Shown here in pieces: positions 12,031 through 24,782 of a stretch of DNA of 64,000 bases; the stretch's first letter is position 1, and each line of letters begins with the position of its first letter. A program made the translations under genes and the position numbers. Below the pieces are notes generated by a model. That model was not told where the DNA came from, made no database searches, and saw only the letters and a list, made by a program, of their open reading frames with translations. The DNA is from Toxonevra muliebris (lineage: Eukaryota; Arthropoda; Insecta; Diptera; Pallopteridae). The DNA lies in assembly GCA_963691655.1 (NCBI GenBank), contig OY829326.1, forward strand, positions 12,884,878-12,948,877. The letters run 5' to 3'.

Positions 12031-12570
12031 TAGCCGCATAGAGATTCTTAGAGGTGTTCTGTCAAAGTTGGTTTTTCTGCATTTGTGCTTGAATTAATTA
12101 ATTCAAATAGTATTTTAAAAAAATTGGCTAGAATTTACAAGCTTCCGAAAGAAAAACGGTTTGATTGAATTTTTTATTTGGTATGGCGAAGATTTGAAAC
12201 ATTCCCATTCTTTTTTTTTATAACTATTTTCCCCCATTGCTAAACATAATAGTAGCTTTAGTTCATTTCATCTCACAAAAAGACTTTGAACCGTTTATTA
12301 AATCATCAGCTGGTTCATTACTTTCGATTTTATAATAATCGATTAGACAATAAAGTGTATTATTTATTTTTTTTTTGTTTTTTTGTTTTTTTGTTTTGAA
12401 GAATATTCATACTTTTTACATGCGCGAATGATAACAAAATAACAAAATTATAAAATAACATCGTTACAGAAGACAACAAGCTTAAAAAATAAAAGTTCGG
12501 TATAAAAAAATTGTGTGACAGAACAGAAGAAAAGCGAATACCTTTACCAGAAACAAAGTGTAATTTTAAT

Positions 12571-13200
12571 TTAGAAATCTTTTTCAATTATTTTCTTTCT
12601 ATATTGATGCAAATCTTTAATAAAATATGTTAACTGGAGCCAGTTGTTTCCGTTGAGTAAGTCTATGAGTTCTTCCTCATCAAGTATGGGGCAGGTTGCA
12701 AGAAAGTGTTGGACATTTTCTACACAGTGCATATTGCAAAGAGAGCATTCTTCATGTAGTACTGTGATGTGTGGCCGGTAGTTTAGGTTAAGCATTTCTC
12801 CTCTTGCCATGAAAATATTTCGGATAGTATCTATACTGTATTATTCATGGAAATAATTGTTTTCATCGAATTTTAAATTTAGTTTTTTATAAAGCTTCCT
12901 TGGAGTTGATTTTTCGGCTTGACGCAAACACTGCGCTCTTGCTTCTGTATTTATTTACGTTACTATATTTGTTTGCCAAAACACAAAAGAGTCGGCTTGC
13001 TTCTTGTTGTTGTGTCTTGTTTCTAGGAGCAGCATGTATGAAGGAGTGAAGAATGGCAATCGAAAGTTTTTTTATGAAAAACCTTAGCAGCTTTTCCACC
13101 ACTTCATACTCCTCAACACCCCAAACTTGCGCAACGTAAAGCATGACGGATCTGACTGCAGCTTGATACAGCTTACATTTTGTAATTAAAATATAACTAA
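12571..13200 (-). pseudogene. LINE (non-LTR retrotransposon) 3' end, broken ORF2
   Basis: The minus strand reads KLYQAAVRSVMLYVAQVWGV, the stretch following the reverse-transcriptase core. A second block with CSLCNMHCVENVQHFLATCP is the Cys/His zinc-binding motif near the ORF2 C-terminus; it ends in a hydrophilic tail with YRKKIIEKDF and a stop. The two blocks lie in different frames and are separated by an apparent insertion (about 12920-13020). Downstream on the minus strand, near 12395-12360, is an A-rich tract that could be the element's tail. The clade is not determined. Confidence 0.7.
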
Positions 13201-16200
13201 CTTAATGAAACTTGATCCGATTCCGAGTCAGATTTAGATCATTTAACACAATTTCGAAAATCAAACAAAATAACAACGAAATATGTGAGTAAAATATTGT
13301 TTTTTGAACAAATTTAAAGAAATATTAAAGTTCTCGGGATGTTTGGGATTACAGCTCTGATATATTTCATTGTTGTGTTGAGAAATTATGGAGTTTGAAC
13401 TTAATATATCCCATGCAGCTCTGAAAAGCGATTGTTTGGTCTCAAGTCCAGATTTCGAAGGTATGTTTGAAATTTCTAATACGCAATTATTTTTAGTTCA
13501 AATAGATAACCTATACTAGATCTCGTTCAAAGTATTTTTTTCATTGTAACACAGTGTAATTTGAAGAAAGAGAATTACGATCAGAATGATATTGATAGAT
13601 ATAGGTAATAAAATATCTTCAGAAAAAATTCTTCCGGTTATTTCACATGAGGAACTGTTTTCCTACCTTAAATAATTACAAACTAACTCTTAAGTGCAGG
13701 AAGGAATAGTAAAAAATTGCATGGCAGAATCACAAAGTGACGCTTGCTTTTCAAAAACACCCCGTCGCATATTAAATATAATAAAATTAAAAACATATTA
13801 CACAAACCTCGAAGATAAAAATCTTTAAATATGAAAATAAATAAATTTAAAACAATTCTCACTTAACCAAAGGTCAATTTCTATAAATGCGGGTAACTAC
13901 TTTCGTACATAAGATATGTGCGTATTCATATTTATGTATGTACATACATACATATGTACGACAATGTAATAAATATTTATATTCAATTTTGCTATTATGA
14001 ATAATATTTATTTTGCATTTTTTTTTATATATATTTACTTGTAAAATGGTTTGAAGCTAAATACAAATTCAGAATGCTTCCTTCAATCACAATTTGATTA
14101 CACCAAATATGGAAATTCAAGTGTGTTAAAAAAAAGCATGACTTTATGGACAGACAGCTACAGATGCCATCCATTCCATTTATCCATTTATCCAACCGTG
14201 CATGCTACATGTCTCATACATGCTTTGCAACACAACAACACAACAACAATGATGTATGAAGTGTGGCGATGAGGTGAGGAAGCGTGGGCTGTTGTACACA
14301 TAGAAGATAGAGTTGAAGAATTAACTACTCGTACAACTACAACATAAAAATCTATTTTACAAACATCATACCTTGTAAAGGTAGAAAAATAATATAGCCA
14401 CAAGCTACAAAATACAACAAAAAACAAATTACAAAGCAAAAAAACTTAACAAAACACAAGATATAAAAAAAGTTATGACAAGTTAGTTTTAGAGATTTTT
14501 TTTCTCTGTTTTTGGTGAAATTGAACAGTGTAAAATAATGGATGAGTGGTTGCTGTTGATGGCGGTATCGGTGTTGGTGGTGCAGCAAAGAATAATGATG
14601 GCGTAGAAGGAAAATTTACAATATACAATATATTAAAAAGCTTTAATTTATTATTATTTTTATTTTGTTTGTATTAATATTCGAGACAAATTGCTGAAAA
14701 CGCGCGAGCGCGCGCGTTGAATGCCAAATATTATGCCTGAAAGCAACAGATAATATTGTCATGATAAGTTCGTTCAATAGATGTAACGATAGAGATAAAA
14801 TATTATTGTATTTGACGAATAATTGGACATGATGATTGCGCAGTTAATACAAATACAAACACAAAAATTTAAGAGAAAATGTGGAATTTTTATTGTGTGT
14901 AGACATTATACTACTACAAAACAATAGCTAGAACAAATAACGTACAAAAAAAAAAATAAAACAAACTAAAAAGCAAATAAACACATACCCTGAAGCAACT
15001 ACTGAACTTCTAGTTAACTAAAGTTAAAGTTAACTGCCAGCAATCACAATAGAGTACCTAACTAAAGTAGTCAAGAACATTCAAATTGTTAATTGAATGT
15101 CGAATGAAAAATCTAACATGGTTGTAATCTTCATGGGAAATGCACATAGACTTTTATATAAATATATATAGTTTTTGATTTTATTTCGTTTCAAGCTTAA
15201 TTCTTATAAAATAATTCAGATTTACTGGTTAAATCAACAACACTTCTTTTTAAGCTTTTTTTTTTGTCATTTTTCAATTGCTCTTCACAATTTATGAGCA
15301 TAAATTAACAATTTGTAGGTTCCTACTATTAAAAAAATAAATAAACAATAAACAAATAAATGAACGATGAAGCGTCTATTGGTGCTTCAGTTATAGAAAA
15401 AAAAAAAAAAAATTAAGAATCTAAATTGATTTATATGACAGCAAATCAGAATGATAAGGTAATATTAAAAGAAGAACTTTATTGAAGTTAGACTCACTTC
15501 GTACAAAAATAATAAATCAGTTATGTAGCTAGAAAGATATAGATAAACGAAAATTAGAAGCTGTCAGTTATGTACATACAACAAGGGGAAAAAATCTATA
15601 GTAGTATCTGGCGATATACTCGTATACGCATTAACTTTTACTGCAAACGCATTAAGCTTTCCAGTCCAGTTTTTTAAACTCAATTTAATAAATAGCTCAC
15701 AGAAATATTATGCGCACATTTATGCTGTCTGTATATGCGCACTTAAGTATTCAAAGAAAGTTTTTCACCATATTTGTTTTTTGTTTTTATTTTTACAAAC
15801 CATTTGTAGTGTGTACTTAATTAATGCCATGAGGCAAATACATTGGTGACTCAGATTTGTAAAATTTATATGCAAAAAATCTGTATTTGGCATGAAATTA
15901 ATGAGAAATAGGTTCAGTGTATCCAAAAATGTTGTGACGATTTCGAGTTGCTGAATCGAAGTTCGTACTTAAAAACGATTTTGAGTTCACAAAATATAAA
16001 GTAGAGAAAATTTAATTTGAAAAAAATTGTAATTTGGTTATGCATTAATCACGTACTTTGACACTAAAATTAATAATGAAAAAAAAGTGTAATTAGACGC
16101 TTATATTTGATATAAGCAATAGACCTCAAATTATGAAAAATCTGCGCATTTGTAAGTTTTACAATTTTTATTCCAAAACTTTTTACTCTGTTACTATATG

Positions 16201-16345
16201 TAATATTATGTAATTAAACATCGATTTCCATTAAAAGTTTTATTTATTTTTTTAAGTTTTAATTACCGTAATCGTAAAGTATGTTCACGTAAAAATTTTT
16301 ATTTTTCAGTTAGGGAAAAATTTTTTAGAATTTTGTTCTGGTTTA
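13200..16345. other. Non-coding AT-rich sequence
   Basis: No host exon or named element recognised. Contents are A/T runs, a 'catacatacatatgtatg' microsatellite near 13935, an alternating CG tract at 14700-14716, and short AT-rich open frames without codon structure. Confidence 0.5.
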
Positions 16346-16352
16346 TGTTTAA

Positions 16353-16847
16353 CCCTTAAATACCCGCTGGTCACTGCAGTGACCAACCACTTCAGCGGCT
16401 GCCTATGCCGCCATTTTACGTTCGCCATTTAAAATAAACATCTGATTTTACTGTTTAAAGTTTTCTTTATCGATACGTATAAATAAGAATGGAAAAATGA
16501 CAACTGTCGTACAGTTACAGTTATTTTTAGCTCGAAAAGCATGATTTGCAACTAACTGTTTTTATTTTCGAATTTTGTGTAATAAATATATTGCCGTGTG
16601 AACAAATTTGTGTCAGACGGTATGGGATAACACCAAATAACTGTTTTTAAAAAATATTGCGAATGTATTTTAATTTATTCTCCAGATAATCGCCAAAGGT
16701 TACTACAGAGGTCAACCATGTAAATTAAAATAACTGCACCTTAAACTAATTTATTTGAAAACACGTAGAACAAACGTTGTTCGGAATCACAAATACTACC
16801 TCTGGGTATATTTTTAATTGAAATCGGACGTATTTGGCGTTTAAGGG
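16353..16847. mobile_element. piggyBac-like MITE with TTAA target duplication
   Basis: Both ends are CCCTTAAA.../...TTTAAGGG flanked by TTAA (16349-16352 and 16848-16851), as expected for piggyBac insertions. After the first eight bases the termini diverge, so the terminal repeat is short. Just inside the left end lies a perfect 18-bp palindrome, TGGTCACTGCAGTGACCA (about 16368-16385). There is no transposase in this 495-bp body. Transposition would need a piggyBac-type enzyme in trans. Confidence 0.6.
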
Positions 16848-16851
16848 TTAA

Positions 16852-17439
16852 TTATACATACACATTTAAGTTTGTAATGAATCGTATTTAAAAAATTTGC
16901 CATTTGCTTGTGCACGAGCCATATGATTTTGAACATTTGTTTCATTTTACTGCCTTCCATACTCATTCACTTTCCCATAAAAGTAGCAGTGTTCTTTGGT
17001 GGTACTAATTACATTTGAGGCTTTCGATTTATTATTGCCCGAAATTTTAATATTGGTTGAAGTTTGAGAGCGCAGTGAAGTGTTCATCAAATGTTGAATA
17101 TCCGATTGACTTGGTCAAAACAACCACATACTACTTTGCTTTTATAACCACTCTTTGTGGAAGTGTTTACAAACACCTGGGAGTATTTGGCACATCTAGA
17201 AATAACCACCATCGTTCAAGTGATTTTTATTTGAAGCTCTTCTTTACAGCATATATTTGGTATGAAATAAGTACATTTTTTCAAACATTTTATCATCCAT
17301 TAAAAAAAGACTTCTAAAATTTACTCATTTTTTGGAACATCAGCTTTTTTGTTACTTTTCTGGGTTAGGTTACAAGTTTAAAACGCTGTCAAAGTTAAAT
17401 GTAAAAACTTTTTGTACTTAAACAATTTTTAATTTATTT
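16852..17439. other. Non-coding AT-rich sequence
   Basis: An 86-codon frame at 17057-17317 has no recognisable residues. I see no splice or promoter evidence for a gene. The right part may belong to the 3' end of the neighbouring maT relic, but its terminus could not be found. Confidence 0.4.
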
Positions 17440-18420
17440 ATAATACTGTATAATTGTAAATACGAAAAAAAATTTCATTCGAGATGATCGCTTTTTACTT
17501 TTGTACAGGTCTTTAAACGGTCCAGCCATTAAGTTTCGGTTTCTATCGATATCGCTGCGCTGCTTGGGCCAATGCTTTATTGAGGCTTTCCAAATTTTGA
17601 TGAAGATTCTGACCATAAACAATAATTCACTGGATTCAGGTCTAGGCTTTCCGAGGTCCAATTTTTAGCTGCAATAAATGCTGGAATATTGCACCTTAGC
17701 CACTCCTTTGTTGTTTTAGCCTTGTGTGCAGGAGCAGAATCCTGCTGGAATACCCATTTTTCTTCATTGAAATAGAGTATTTGTTGAACCATTTACTACA
17801 CCCTCTAAAACATCTTGCTGGTACACTTTAGCTTCAGTTTTAACCCCTTTTTCGCAGAAATTAAGATATGTGACACCATTGTGAGATACTCCTCACCAAA
17901 CCATTACTGATGCAGGGTGTGGACCCCGCTGAACCCTTGGAACAACAGTTTTTGCTAGTATCCTCCACAGTAAAGATTTTTTTCGTCTGTGAAAAAAATT
18001 ATTGCTCGCGTGCCACTGAAAGAGTCGTTTGCATCTTTCAAGCCAAATTTTTTTCAACCGTGGTGTTAACAAATCTTCAGTTAACCGACGGAAAGCTTTC
18101 ATATCGATTATTTCGAATAAGTCTAAACATGAATCTGGAGGAAATATCTAGCCCTCTGGACATTATTTTCTGTTTCCAAAGACGATTTCTGCAATTTCGC
18201 TCTCGTGCAGCTTTTATGACTGCACGTGTCCGGGCAACGCGCGAACTACCACTTCTTGGCCTGTCTTCTACTTCGGACGATTCAGAGAAACGTTGAATTG
18301 CACGATAAACAAACATTTTTGATATTCCAAGGTTTTTCAGTAATGTGAATATTTGACCAACACTTTTCCCGCACTTGTATAAGGCAATTACCGCAATTCG
18401 GTTTGTGAAGTTGGTTTTAA
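17440..18420 (-). pseudogene. maT-type (DD37D) Tc1/mariner transposase relic
   Basis: Read on the minus strand, the order is: N-terminal helix-turn-helix (about 18400-18080) with GKSVGQIFTLLKNLGISK and EDRPRSGSS; the first catalytic Asp in FTDEK (about 17970); PRVQRGPHPASVMVW (about 17945-17900); and the second Asp in VFQQDSAPAHKA (about 17757). The third catalytic position follows 37 residues later in LDLNPVNYCLW, where the expected Asp is Asn. The 37-residue spacing is that of the maT family. Frameshifts and stops (for example after ASVMVW) break the frame several times, so it is dead. I could not identify its terminal repeats. Confidence 0.8.
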
Positions 18421-19876
18421 TGTTCTTAATTTAGTTTTGTAGAAAACCATTTACTAACAAAAGTGTTTTTCTTATTTTTTACAGTTTTATACCTAGTTTT
18501 TATTTAAGACAAAGAGGGTTTAAGCTTTTAAAGAAACATTTTGGTTTTCTAAATTTTCACGGCATCTTCCTAATTTTGTTCACAATTGCTTTGTAAAAAA
18601 TTTTCCTGAACATACTTTACTTTGAATAAATACTATTAATTTCTAATTAAATACATCAAATCCATATTTCAATATTATGAACAATATACATATATTACAA
18701 TAATACCATAAGTACGCAAATATCTAAATCGGGTGTTCTTGAAAAAATTTCAAATACAAAACTAAATAATTTTATTAGCTGTTGGTTAAGGCAACTTCAA
18801 TAAAAGTAATAAATAAAGTTTAATCCAATAAACAATAAGTATCAATTTTTAATTAAACTTCGAAATTTTGAATTAAAGAATAAAGTTTTTTCTATATTAG
18901 GTACTTATGTATTACTATTATTTTTTTATAACAATTCCATTCTAAATTTTTTAAATAAACTTGGAATTATAAAATTGTATACATTTATATTGTTACCTTA
19001 TTATTACAATGTTTTGTTAAGAGCGCGTAGGTTGTACTAAGCATGATGACTAGTAGTTTAATACAATTTATTTTTTTTTTTATATCTCATTAAATTAATA
19101 TTTTTTTTTATTAACACTACGTCACGTTGGTGTGGTGTTGTTATACGGCGTTATAGGATTACTCATAAAATCAGCTTAAATTATGTACATAAATTAAACG
19201 AATATCTCGTTACTTTATATTACTTCAAGGGCTCGAATACTGCTTTATTTGAATGTTTATTTGTTTTAATATTAAAAAAAGAAAAAAAAAATTTTATATT
19301 GATATCTAACAATAAAAAGATTATATATTAATTTTAGTCATTTTGTTTTTATGAAGAAGATTTTAACATCTAGCTACATTTGGGTCACCCTATCTTCTTA
19401 ACTTTATTTCGTTTCTATTAGCTTCATTAAAATGCTTTTATTTTATTTTGACAAGCTATTAAAAGACGAAATTTTTAAATTAATTTTGGTTAATCAATTT
19501 TTCAATATCTAAATATGTGGTGTGTATACTTCACTACAGTAAAAATATTAGTATTACATAGCATGTATCTGTAATTAATTATGTTTATTTCCTATTTATT
19601 GAATGGTAAGTATTTATTTTTTAAGATATGTTAAATATAGAAGCAAAAAATCTTGTTTAAAAAGAATTAAATCGGAAGATTCTATCTACTAATTAAACTT
19701 TAATCTTGCACTGAATTGCTATAGATTCGATATTACTTAAATTATTGCAGTAGATCTCACTGAATAATAACACATATAAAATATGGTAAATCCATTTTTA
19801 AGAGTGGTTAGTGAGGAAGTGTGTCCACACAAGTCAGAATATTTTTCTCTCTTAATAATTTATTGCTAAATGAAAA
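18421..19876. other. Non-coding AT-rich sequence
   Basis: Mostly A/T-rich sequence with long T runs (for example near 19070) and no recognisable exon, RNA gene or element end. Confidence 0.5.
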
Positions 19877-19878
19877 TA

Positions 19879-20507
19879 CCACCTTGATCAAAAAGTACCC
19901 GGCATTTGGTCAGAAAATTAAAAATACAAGTTTATTCATCTTAATCTATATTGTCCCCATAGAGTTTTCTGTCCACAATTCTGATCTCTTTCGGCGAATT
20001 GCTTCACGCAAACGCCTCATAACGCCCAAATAATACTCTCTGATGTTTAATTTGCGGTTATTGACCAAAATTTCTTTTAGTTTATCAACGTTTTCGTCGG
20101 TTTTCGATGCCGATGGTCTACCACTGCGTTCATCATCTTCGATTGACTCACGACCACTTTTGAACCGCTCGTGCCACTGATAAACGACCGTTTTCTTCAG
20201 AGAATCGTTGCCGAAACACTTTTTCAACATTTCCAGCGTTCGCGCACCATTAAATTCGTTTTTTGCGCAAAATCTAATACAATACAATTTAATAAAATTG
20301 TAAAAAATCGCCAACACACACAGAGATAGAGATGTACTCTTGGCTACGTAACTTTTGCAAATGTCAAGCTATGACGCTAAGATTTAGAAGGAATATCAAC
20401 AACAGATGTACCAACTTAACAAAAAAAAAAAAAAAAAAACAGAGCTCAAATCGGAACGATGGGAGCGCTACACGGTGGTTATTCCGGGAACTTTTTGATC
20501 AAGGTGG
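19879..20507 (-). mobile_element. Internally deleted mariner element with TIRs and TA duplication
   Basis: Terminal inverted repeats at 19879-19902 and 20484-20507 agree at 23 of 24 bases (starting CCACCTTGATCAAAAAGT) and are flanked by TA (19877-19878, 20508-20509). Inside, a minus-strand frame (20317-19946) starts like a mariner transposase N-terminus, with VYQWHERFKSGRESIEDDE and RSGRPSASKTDENV. It then jumps in frame from NRKLNIR to EYYLGVMRRLREAIRRKR, sequence that normally lies past the first catalytic Asp. The middle of the catalytic domain is therefore deleted and the 629-bp element is non-autonomous. The clean ends suggest it moved after the deletion or is fairly young. Confidence 0.9.
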
Positions 20508-20509
20508 TA

Positions 20510-22800
20510 TGTTTAACATTTTAAGCGGATTTAAAAATTGAAGAAATAGTTTGTTGTTTTTAGCTTCTGAAGTATAATTTTTCAACTTTTTACAAATGAC
20601 AAATAAGAATATGCAGAGGTGCAAACCTTTTTTGTATTAGTTCTAGAGTTTAAAGTCGTCGTGAATTTAACACAGGGTTAAGAGGGTTAATAACATACGC
20701 GTCAGAAAAGGCGTGTCACTACCTAGAACTCTTTTTTGTGTCGCACTGTCCACTCCTTAATCCTTATGTACAGGTATTTCTTACAACCTACAAACCTTTT
20801 CGTCGTATTTTTCTACAACATAAGAACACATTGATGTTGATTCCAGGAATTGCCTCAAATAATGAAACAAACTCTTGAATATAATTTCACAATAAACATT
20901 TTGAATGTTTCTCTGTTTTTCTAGCAGCATGAACAGCAACAGAAGGTTTAATCTCCAACAGCGATTAGTTAGAGAGTGTAAATACACAGTTTATGCTCAA
21001 TACTTTTAGTTATGCATAGCCTAAGCGCAATGGGTGTTCAGAAAAATCTCTTATTATTACTGATACTTCGATTTTTGTTTTCAGTAAATGGATAAAGATT
21101 TTGCAAAAAGGATATAATATATTTAAATAAACATTGGTTTTACGGATTTAAGCGAACAATTTTAAATGGCTATAACTATTTTATCTTTTATTTTAACTAT
21201 GAATGTTTTTTTTTTTGCACGCATATTTTTTCATAACTCCATGGTGTTTTTATGTTGTATGCTTTTTTCGCGCTTTTGTATGTGATGTGCGAATGTAACG
21301 AATAACGAATCAATCTTTCTATTGTTGACATATTTTTTAATTTATTTCTTTTTTCACTTTTTGCTAATTTTCAACGCTAAACAAAATATTGATGTTTTTG
21401 TTTCTTTGTCCAAAAATATGCCACAATAATACAAACAAAAAAATTAATATTCATCAAAAAAGTTGTAAGAGACTTTATTTTATTTTCTAACCAAAAATAT
21501 GTAGTGTGAAATTCGTAGAAAGTTCATTTTGACAAGTTCGTGTGTTTGAGAGGTAAATATTATTATATTTGTATGAATTTGTGTGATGTATGTGTATTTT
21601 GTTTAGTTTAGAGTTTGTGCAAAAAAAAAAAAAAAAAAAAAAAAAAAACTTAAAAATTTTTGGAAATCATTGAAACTGAAACAAATGCGCAGTTCTAAAA
21701 TTAAACACAAAAACACCTTCAGCTTAAAACACAAAACTTTTGCGCAATGCTAAACGTAAAACTGCTCAACTTAAACCTTATTTTCTATTATTCATTTTCG
21801 TAACTTCATCCATCAACACACTAACTACTACTCATTGCAATCGTATGCAATATGTTTGCATCGATTTATGCATGCACCAGTAATTCTTACCAGAGTCGTC
21901 CTTGATTTTAATCATGTTATATTGTCTACACATTTACTTACAAGATATGTACAACTCGTGCAATATACTTGTACTAAATACATATTGTATACTTAGTTAG
22001 TGGAGCTACATATGTTTGTATACTTGCAACGCCTCATATGTTGCACTTTTTTTCTACTTCTTCTTCTTCTTTCAATGTACATATGTATGTCTGTCTGTTG
22101 GTCTGCCTGCCTTCTTATTTGTGTAGAAATCAGTGTGGAATTGACCTCGCAATCTTAATACTTTATTGTTGTTGTTATTGCTTTTTGTGTTGAAACAAAA
22201 AAGTACTGCCTATATGTATGGAACATATGTACATACAAAATAAGTAGGTACTCGTTTATTCTCGTACATAAATAAGAAATGTTTAAAATGAAGACCTACA
22301 TTCCTACATTTTGCAATTTAATGCATTTTCTAATTTAGCTCTTTTTGTTGCCTGCTCTTGCCGCTCATCTTCCTAAGCTGGTTGTTACTATTATTTTTGT
22401 TGTTGTGCTGTTTGTTTGCCATGCATGAAAAAAGTGAATTAGGCTTAAACATACATACATACGAACATACATACATTCGCACATGCAATACATACATTTT
22501 CATTATCATTATGTTGTTGTTTGCTGGCAAGGAATCGTTAAGCTGGTAAGATTGTTCTGTGTGTTTGCGAAGGGACTAACAAAAGTTCGTCAAGTTGGTG
22601 ATATTTCTTTAATTTTCGAAAAATCCAAAGTTGATATTCGATCGGTAAGAATGGAGACGATAAAAAGTAAAATATTGATGCAAGTTCAGTAATTCATTAA
22701 GGATTTTCGACGTCAACTCAAGCCATTGCAAATTTTCCACTAAAGACAAAATGCATATAGAGTGAATGTGCAATTCTTTAAGACTGTTTTCTAATAGTCT
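20510..22800. other. Non-coding AT-rich sequence with poly-A and simple repeats
   Basis: Holds an A28 tract near 21620, T-rich stretches, and catacatac/gtatgtat microsatellites (22080, 22220, 22450). No gene or element could be supported. Confidence 0.5.
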
Positions 22801-22819
22801 TCAAGTTTCTAAACCTGAG

Positions 22820-23200
22820 ATTTTTTTGTAGAAGACGATACAATGTGAGCCTGATGAAGATCCAAGATTTACCCAAGAAATGATAACTGATGAACAGGAT
22901 TGGACATGCTTGTGTCACGAATATAAGAAAATTATCTGGTCGAAGTAATATGCTTGATGAGTTCCATGAATGATATACAGAAAATTACTTACTAAAAATT
23001 TTAAAAAATGTGTTGGAAAACCCAAAAAAAAAAAGGAACTGCGTCGGTATTTTTTACACCACGATAATGCTCCAACAATTTTATTCAGGCTTACATTATA
23101 TTCCACCGTAAGATTTCTGGTCAAGTCCAAAACTATAAAAAATTTGAAGGAGAAAAGTCGTCAGTAGTAATGTGGCGGAAATATGACGATCTATTCCCCA
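22820..23200 (+). pseudogene. Degenerate mariner transposase fragment
   Basis: Plus-strand frames contain RRRYNVSLMK, then ITDEQDWTCLCHEYKK (compare the mariner ITGDExWxYxYDPExK region, first catalytic Asp) and FLHHDNAPT (second Asp). They lie in different frames with stops between. No terminal repeats are recognised. Confidence 0.6.
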
Positions 23201-23797
23201 AAATCGTGAATCTGAAATAAAGCTTTTTTGTGTTTTTTCTTTTAACTAATTTAGTCCCTCCGTATAGATATACAAGCTCAAGAAATATTTTTGCAAGGTT
23301 TTGAATTTTCGTTTTCTGATGAGTTTTCGCAATACATACACGCATATATCATCATGTACACACCTTTTATTTATTTTTAATTATGCATTCGTATTCTTTG
23401 ATTGTGTAATTCAAGGATATACGATTCGTTTGTTGGTTTAAAGTAGGTGTTAAAGTGATAAATGTTTTTACGTTGAAATGATAAATTTAAATCAGTGCTG
23501 GCAAAATATGTAGGTACATAAATATGTTCATAGTAATGTTAAAATAAGCAAACGTGCACGTAGCTTTTCAGTGTGGTTGTTTTTTTAAAGACTATTTCAA
23601 AATTTTAAAGGCTTCTCAATGTAAAGCACATTTACTATCAGCTGGTTCCAAAATTCGATGTTACAGCGCATCCCCCAAACGTTCAGATAATCCAAAATAA
23701 AATACCTACATAGCTGAACCCAACTAGTAAGATATTTCCATAATTAGAAATTATTCTTTCTTTTATGTGATTTCCATAAGCGTAAGAAATTGAATTA

Positions 23798-24780
23798 AGG
23801 AGTGAGATCGAAAAAATCTTAACATATATAAAATTCAATAATTTTTAAACGGTTGATCTTAGAGTTTTGATTTTGTTTTTATTTAATTGATAATATCTTA
23901 CAAATTACAGAAAAATATAACTTTTATAGTTCTAACCACTATTTATGAACTCGTGGACCTTTTTTGGTAAGCCTTCCATTAGAGATTTTATAATTGCTTC
24001 AGACACCTTTTTGGAACAGTTTGCCCATCTTTTTTTAAAATCTTTGATATTTTGGGATACCTTTTTGTGCTCTTTAAGTTTATTTTCACAAGAGCCTAAC
24101 ATCTCTACACTGGTCTTAGCTCCGGACAATTTGGAGGATTGGCCTCTCTTGGTACAAAAACTATGTTATTACTTTGGTACCACTCCAGAGCTTTCTTGCC
24201 GTAGTGACATGATGCCAAATTGGGCCAAAAATATGTGGTCACATTGTGCTCTCTTATGAAAGAAAGAAGTCTTTTTTTCAAACATTCTTTGATGTATATT
24301 TCGGTATTTATAGAGCCCACTGTAACAAATGACTTGCTTCTTTTGCCGTTGCCGCAACTGCATATAGCTTGCCATACCAGGAATTTTTTAGGAAATTTTT
24401 TAACTTTTCGCACCAAATAGTCAATATGCTTTGTATTTTCTTGGCTTTCACTCCCGAACCAGGTTTCCTATCGATGGCTAAATTCTCTTAAAACTGTTTA
24501 ATAACATTGGAAACAGTTTGACGGCAAACCTTCAATTCTTTGGCCAATTTTTTGTAGGACCAATTTGGATTTCTTTGAAAATTTTTATTAATTTTAAGAC
24601 GTACTTTTTCTTCTTCACTAATTTTGATCAAACGCACAATAAATCAACATGTTTGTCATTCAAAATAACAACTGACATATTTTTCAAAGATAAAGAAAGA
24701 TCAAAGAAATTTTTAGATTTTACACTAAAAAAAAAATTATTAGGTAAAACCTGTGTTAAGATTTTTTCAATCTCACTCCT
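23798..24780 (-). mobile_element. DD37E-type Tc1/mariner element with intact TIRs, dead transposase
   Basis: Terminal inverted repeats at 23798-23824 and 24754-24780 match at 26 of 27 bases (AGGAGTGAGAT...) and are flanked by TA on both sides. The 983-bp body carries a broken minus-strand transposase: an N-terminal helix-turn-helix (about 24640-24500, with YKKLAKELKVCRQTVSNVIK), then KFPKKFLVWQAICSCG, then the second catalytic site. There the expected Asp of FWPDLASCHY is Asn (FWPN), and 37 residues later the expected Glu after CPELRPV is a TAG stop. Two catalytic positions are therefore lost, besides frameshifts near 24300-24250. The C-terminal helix follows in another frame (24129-23932). 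Confidence 0.9.
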
Positions 24781-24782
24781 TA

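Noticed and set aside
11761..12039. 92-codon minus-strand frame in the foldback arm
   Set aside because: The matching sequence in the other arm has stops at corresponding places, and the residues look like translated AT-rich DNA.
17057..17317. 86-codon open frame
   Set aside because: No recognisable residues, promoter or splice context; it lies beside transposon remains.
21620..21647. Long poly-A tract as a processed-pseudogene tail
   Set aside because: No retrotransposed or coding sequence precedes it, and comparable A runs occur across the whole window.
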